Part shown: piece after piece, positions 63,401 through 64,000 of the stretch
How positions within the stretch are numbered: the stretch's first letter is position 1
How the letters are laid out: each line of letters opens with the position of its first letter
Origin: Leptospira fainei serovar Hurstbridge str. BUT 6
GTDB taxonomy: Bacteria; Spirochaetota; Leptospiria; Leptospirales; Leptospiraceae
DNA length: 64,000 bases
Assembly: GCF_000306235.2 (NCBI RefSeq)
Contig: NZ_AKWZ02000010.1
Span: 124,001 to 188,000, forward strand
Direction of reading: 5' to 3'
Program-made: the position numbers and the translations under genes
Notes under the pieces: model-generated
Seen by the model: the letters and a program-made list of their open reading frames with translations, nothing else
Told to the model about the DNA's origin: nothing
The model's database searches: none

Positions 63401-64000
63401 ATGTCCAATGCATATGTAATCGATGCCGTACGTACCCCTCGCGGTAAGGGAAAAAAAAGAGGAACTCTGGCATCCGTTCACCCTCAAGAGCTATCCGCCT
63501 CGACTCTAAACGCAATCAAAGAAAGAAACGGATTAAAGCCGGAAATCGTCGAAGAGGTAGTCTTAGGATGCGTTTCGCAAGTGGAAGACCAAGCAGCTTG
63601 CATCGCACGCTATGCGGTGATGGCTGCACAATGGCCGAATTCCGTTCCCGGTTACACGGTAAATCGTTTTTGCGGATCGGGACTCCAAGCCGTCAATAAC
63701 GTCGCGAATCATGTGCAAGCGGGAAGCATGGATGTAGCTTTGGGCGGCGGAATCGAGTCCATGAGCCGAGTCAAAATGGGCGCGGACATGGGAGACAGAG
63801 ATTTCAATGTAGGAAACGCTAATATAGCGAAACATTATAATCTAGTTCCTCAGGGGATCTCAGCCGATTTAATCGCCACAAAATATAACATTTCCAGAGA
63901 AGATGCCGATCGATTCGCCGAATCTTCTCAATTGAAAGCGGATAAGGCCATCAAAGACGGCGTATTTAAAAAATCCATAATTCCGGTTAGATTGGAAGAT
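63401..64000 (+). CDS. Thiolase (acetyl-CoA acetyltransferase family), cut by window end
   Basis: Thiolases join or split acyl-CoA units. The start ATG 63401 has GGAG 8 bases upstream. The first 200 residues are visible: [10 protein letters not shown] at the N-terminus, G-C-V-S-Q-V-E-D-Q, and the catalytic cysteine in N-R-F-C-G-S-G-L-Q, followed by A-G-G-x-E-S-M-like [10 protein letters not shown]. The C-terminal half with the other catalytic residues is beyond the window. A role in beta-oxidation is likely. Confidence 0.93.
   Translation, partial: MSNAYVIDAVRTPRGKGKKRGTLASVHPQELSASTLNAIKERNGLKPEIVEEVVLGCVSQVEDQAACIARYAVMAAQWPNSVPGYTVNRFCGSGLQAVNNVANHVQAGSMDVALGGGIESMSRVKMGADMGDRDFNVGNANIAKHYNLVPQGISADLIATKYNISREDADRFAESSQLKADKAIKDGVFKKSIIPVRLED

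Noticed and set aside
1..64000. CRISPR arrays, insertion sequences, tRNA and rRNA genes
   Set aside because: No regularly spaced repeats, transposase motifs, terminal repeats or cloverleaf sequences were seen on either strand.

Overview
The window is a gene-dense bacterial chromosome segment, mid-40s in GC by eye. It most likely comes from a spirochaete of the genus Leptospira. The basis is inference from content: many short-lipobox lipoproteins of unknown function, GAF-SpoIIE phosphatases, MORN and TPR proteins, a periplasmic-domain lipoprotein of the kind common in Leptospira, and the gene order proB-proA-nadD-yqeK-lytR-rsfS. There are no insertion sequences, prophage genes, CRISPR arrays, rRNA or tRNA genes that I can support. 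Nearly all of it looks like core or slowly drifting accessory chromosome.

Layout. 1-4.3 kb: a tight + strand operon for proline synthesis, NAD synthesis, Ap4A hydrolysis, a LytR-type protein and the ribosome silencing factor. 4.4-9.2 kb: a YyaL/DUF255 protein, an orphan TolC and a lipoprotein cytochrome c peroxidase. 9.2-11.5 kb: an FAD oxidoreductase and an ECF41/SigJ sigma factor in one operon behind an ECF41-type promoter, with a PerR/Fur-like box between it and the peroxidase. 11.6-22.2 kb: hydrolases, a Crp-like regulator, acyl-CoA dehydrogenase, CoA-transferase, polysaccharide deacetylase, a small multidrug-resistance-like protein, an AraC regulator and an Mpo1-like protein. 22.3-27.5 kb: a tautomerase, an ElyC/SanA protein and a cytochrome c maturation cluster (ccmE, ccmF, ccmH-like, zinc-ribbon protein, lipoprotein). 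27.6-42 kb: ammonium transporter, two GAF-SpoIIE phosphatases, glycerol kinase-like protein, DoxX, MORN protein, metallophosphoesterase and an M14-like peptidase. 42.4-50.9 kb: small membrane proteins, a tandem pair of related lipoproteins, an alcohol dehydrogenase with a divergent TetR regulator, a crotonase and a TPR protein. 50.9-53.9 kb: a LeuA-type synthase behind a leucine-rich leader peptide and terminator, then a DUF2079 membrane protein. 53.9-59.4 kb: a tolC-RND-tetR efflux cluster without an adaptor gene. 59.5-64 kb: a small ORF, a hybrid histidine kinase, a YheT-like hydrolase and a thiolase cut by the window end.

The most notable signals are regulatory. (1) The leader at 50926-51044 has all the parts of a ribosome-mediated leucine attenuator: a 20-residue peptide with eight Leu codons, an anti-terminator segment starting right after its stop codon, and a terminator. 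The LeuA-type enzyme behind it appears to lack the C-terminal feedback domain. (2) The ECF41 module carries its family's promoter signature. (3) The cytochrome c peroxidase has lost its N-terminal haem-binding motif (C-A-T-Y-R in place of CxxCH) yet keeps a PerR-like operator. (4) CcmE is of the CxxxY type but sits with a CcmH-like protein. (5) The efflux cluster shows repeated GGAAAC/GTTTCC boxes both upstream of tolC and upstream of tetR.
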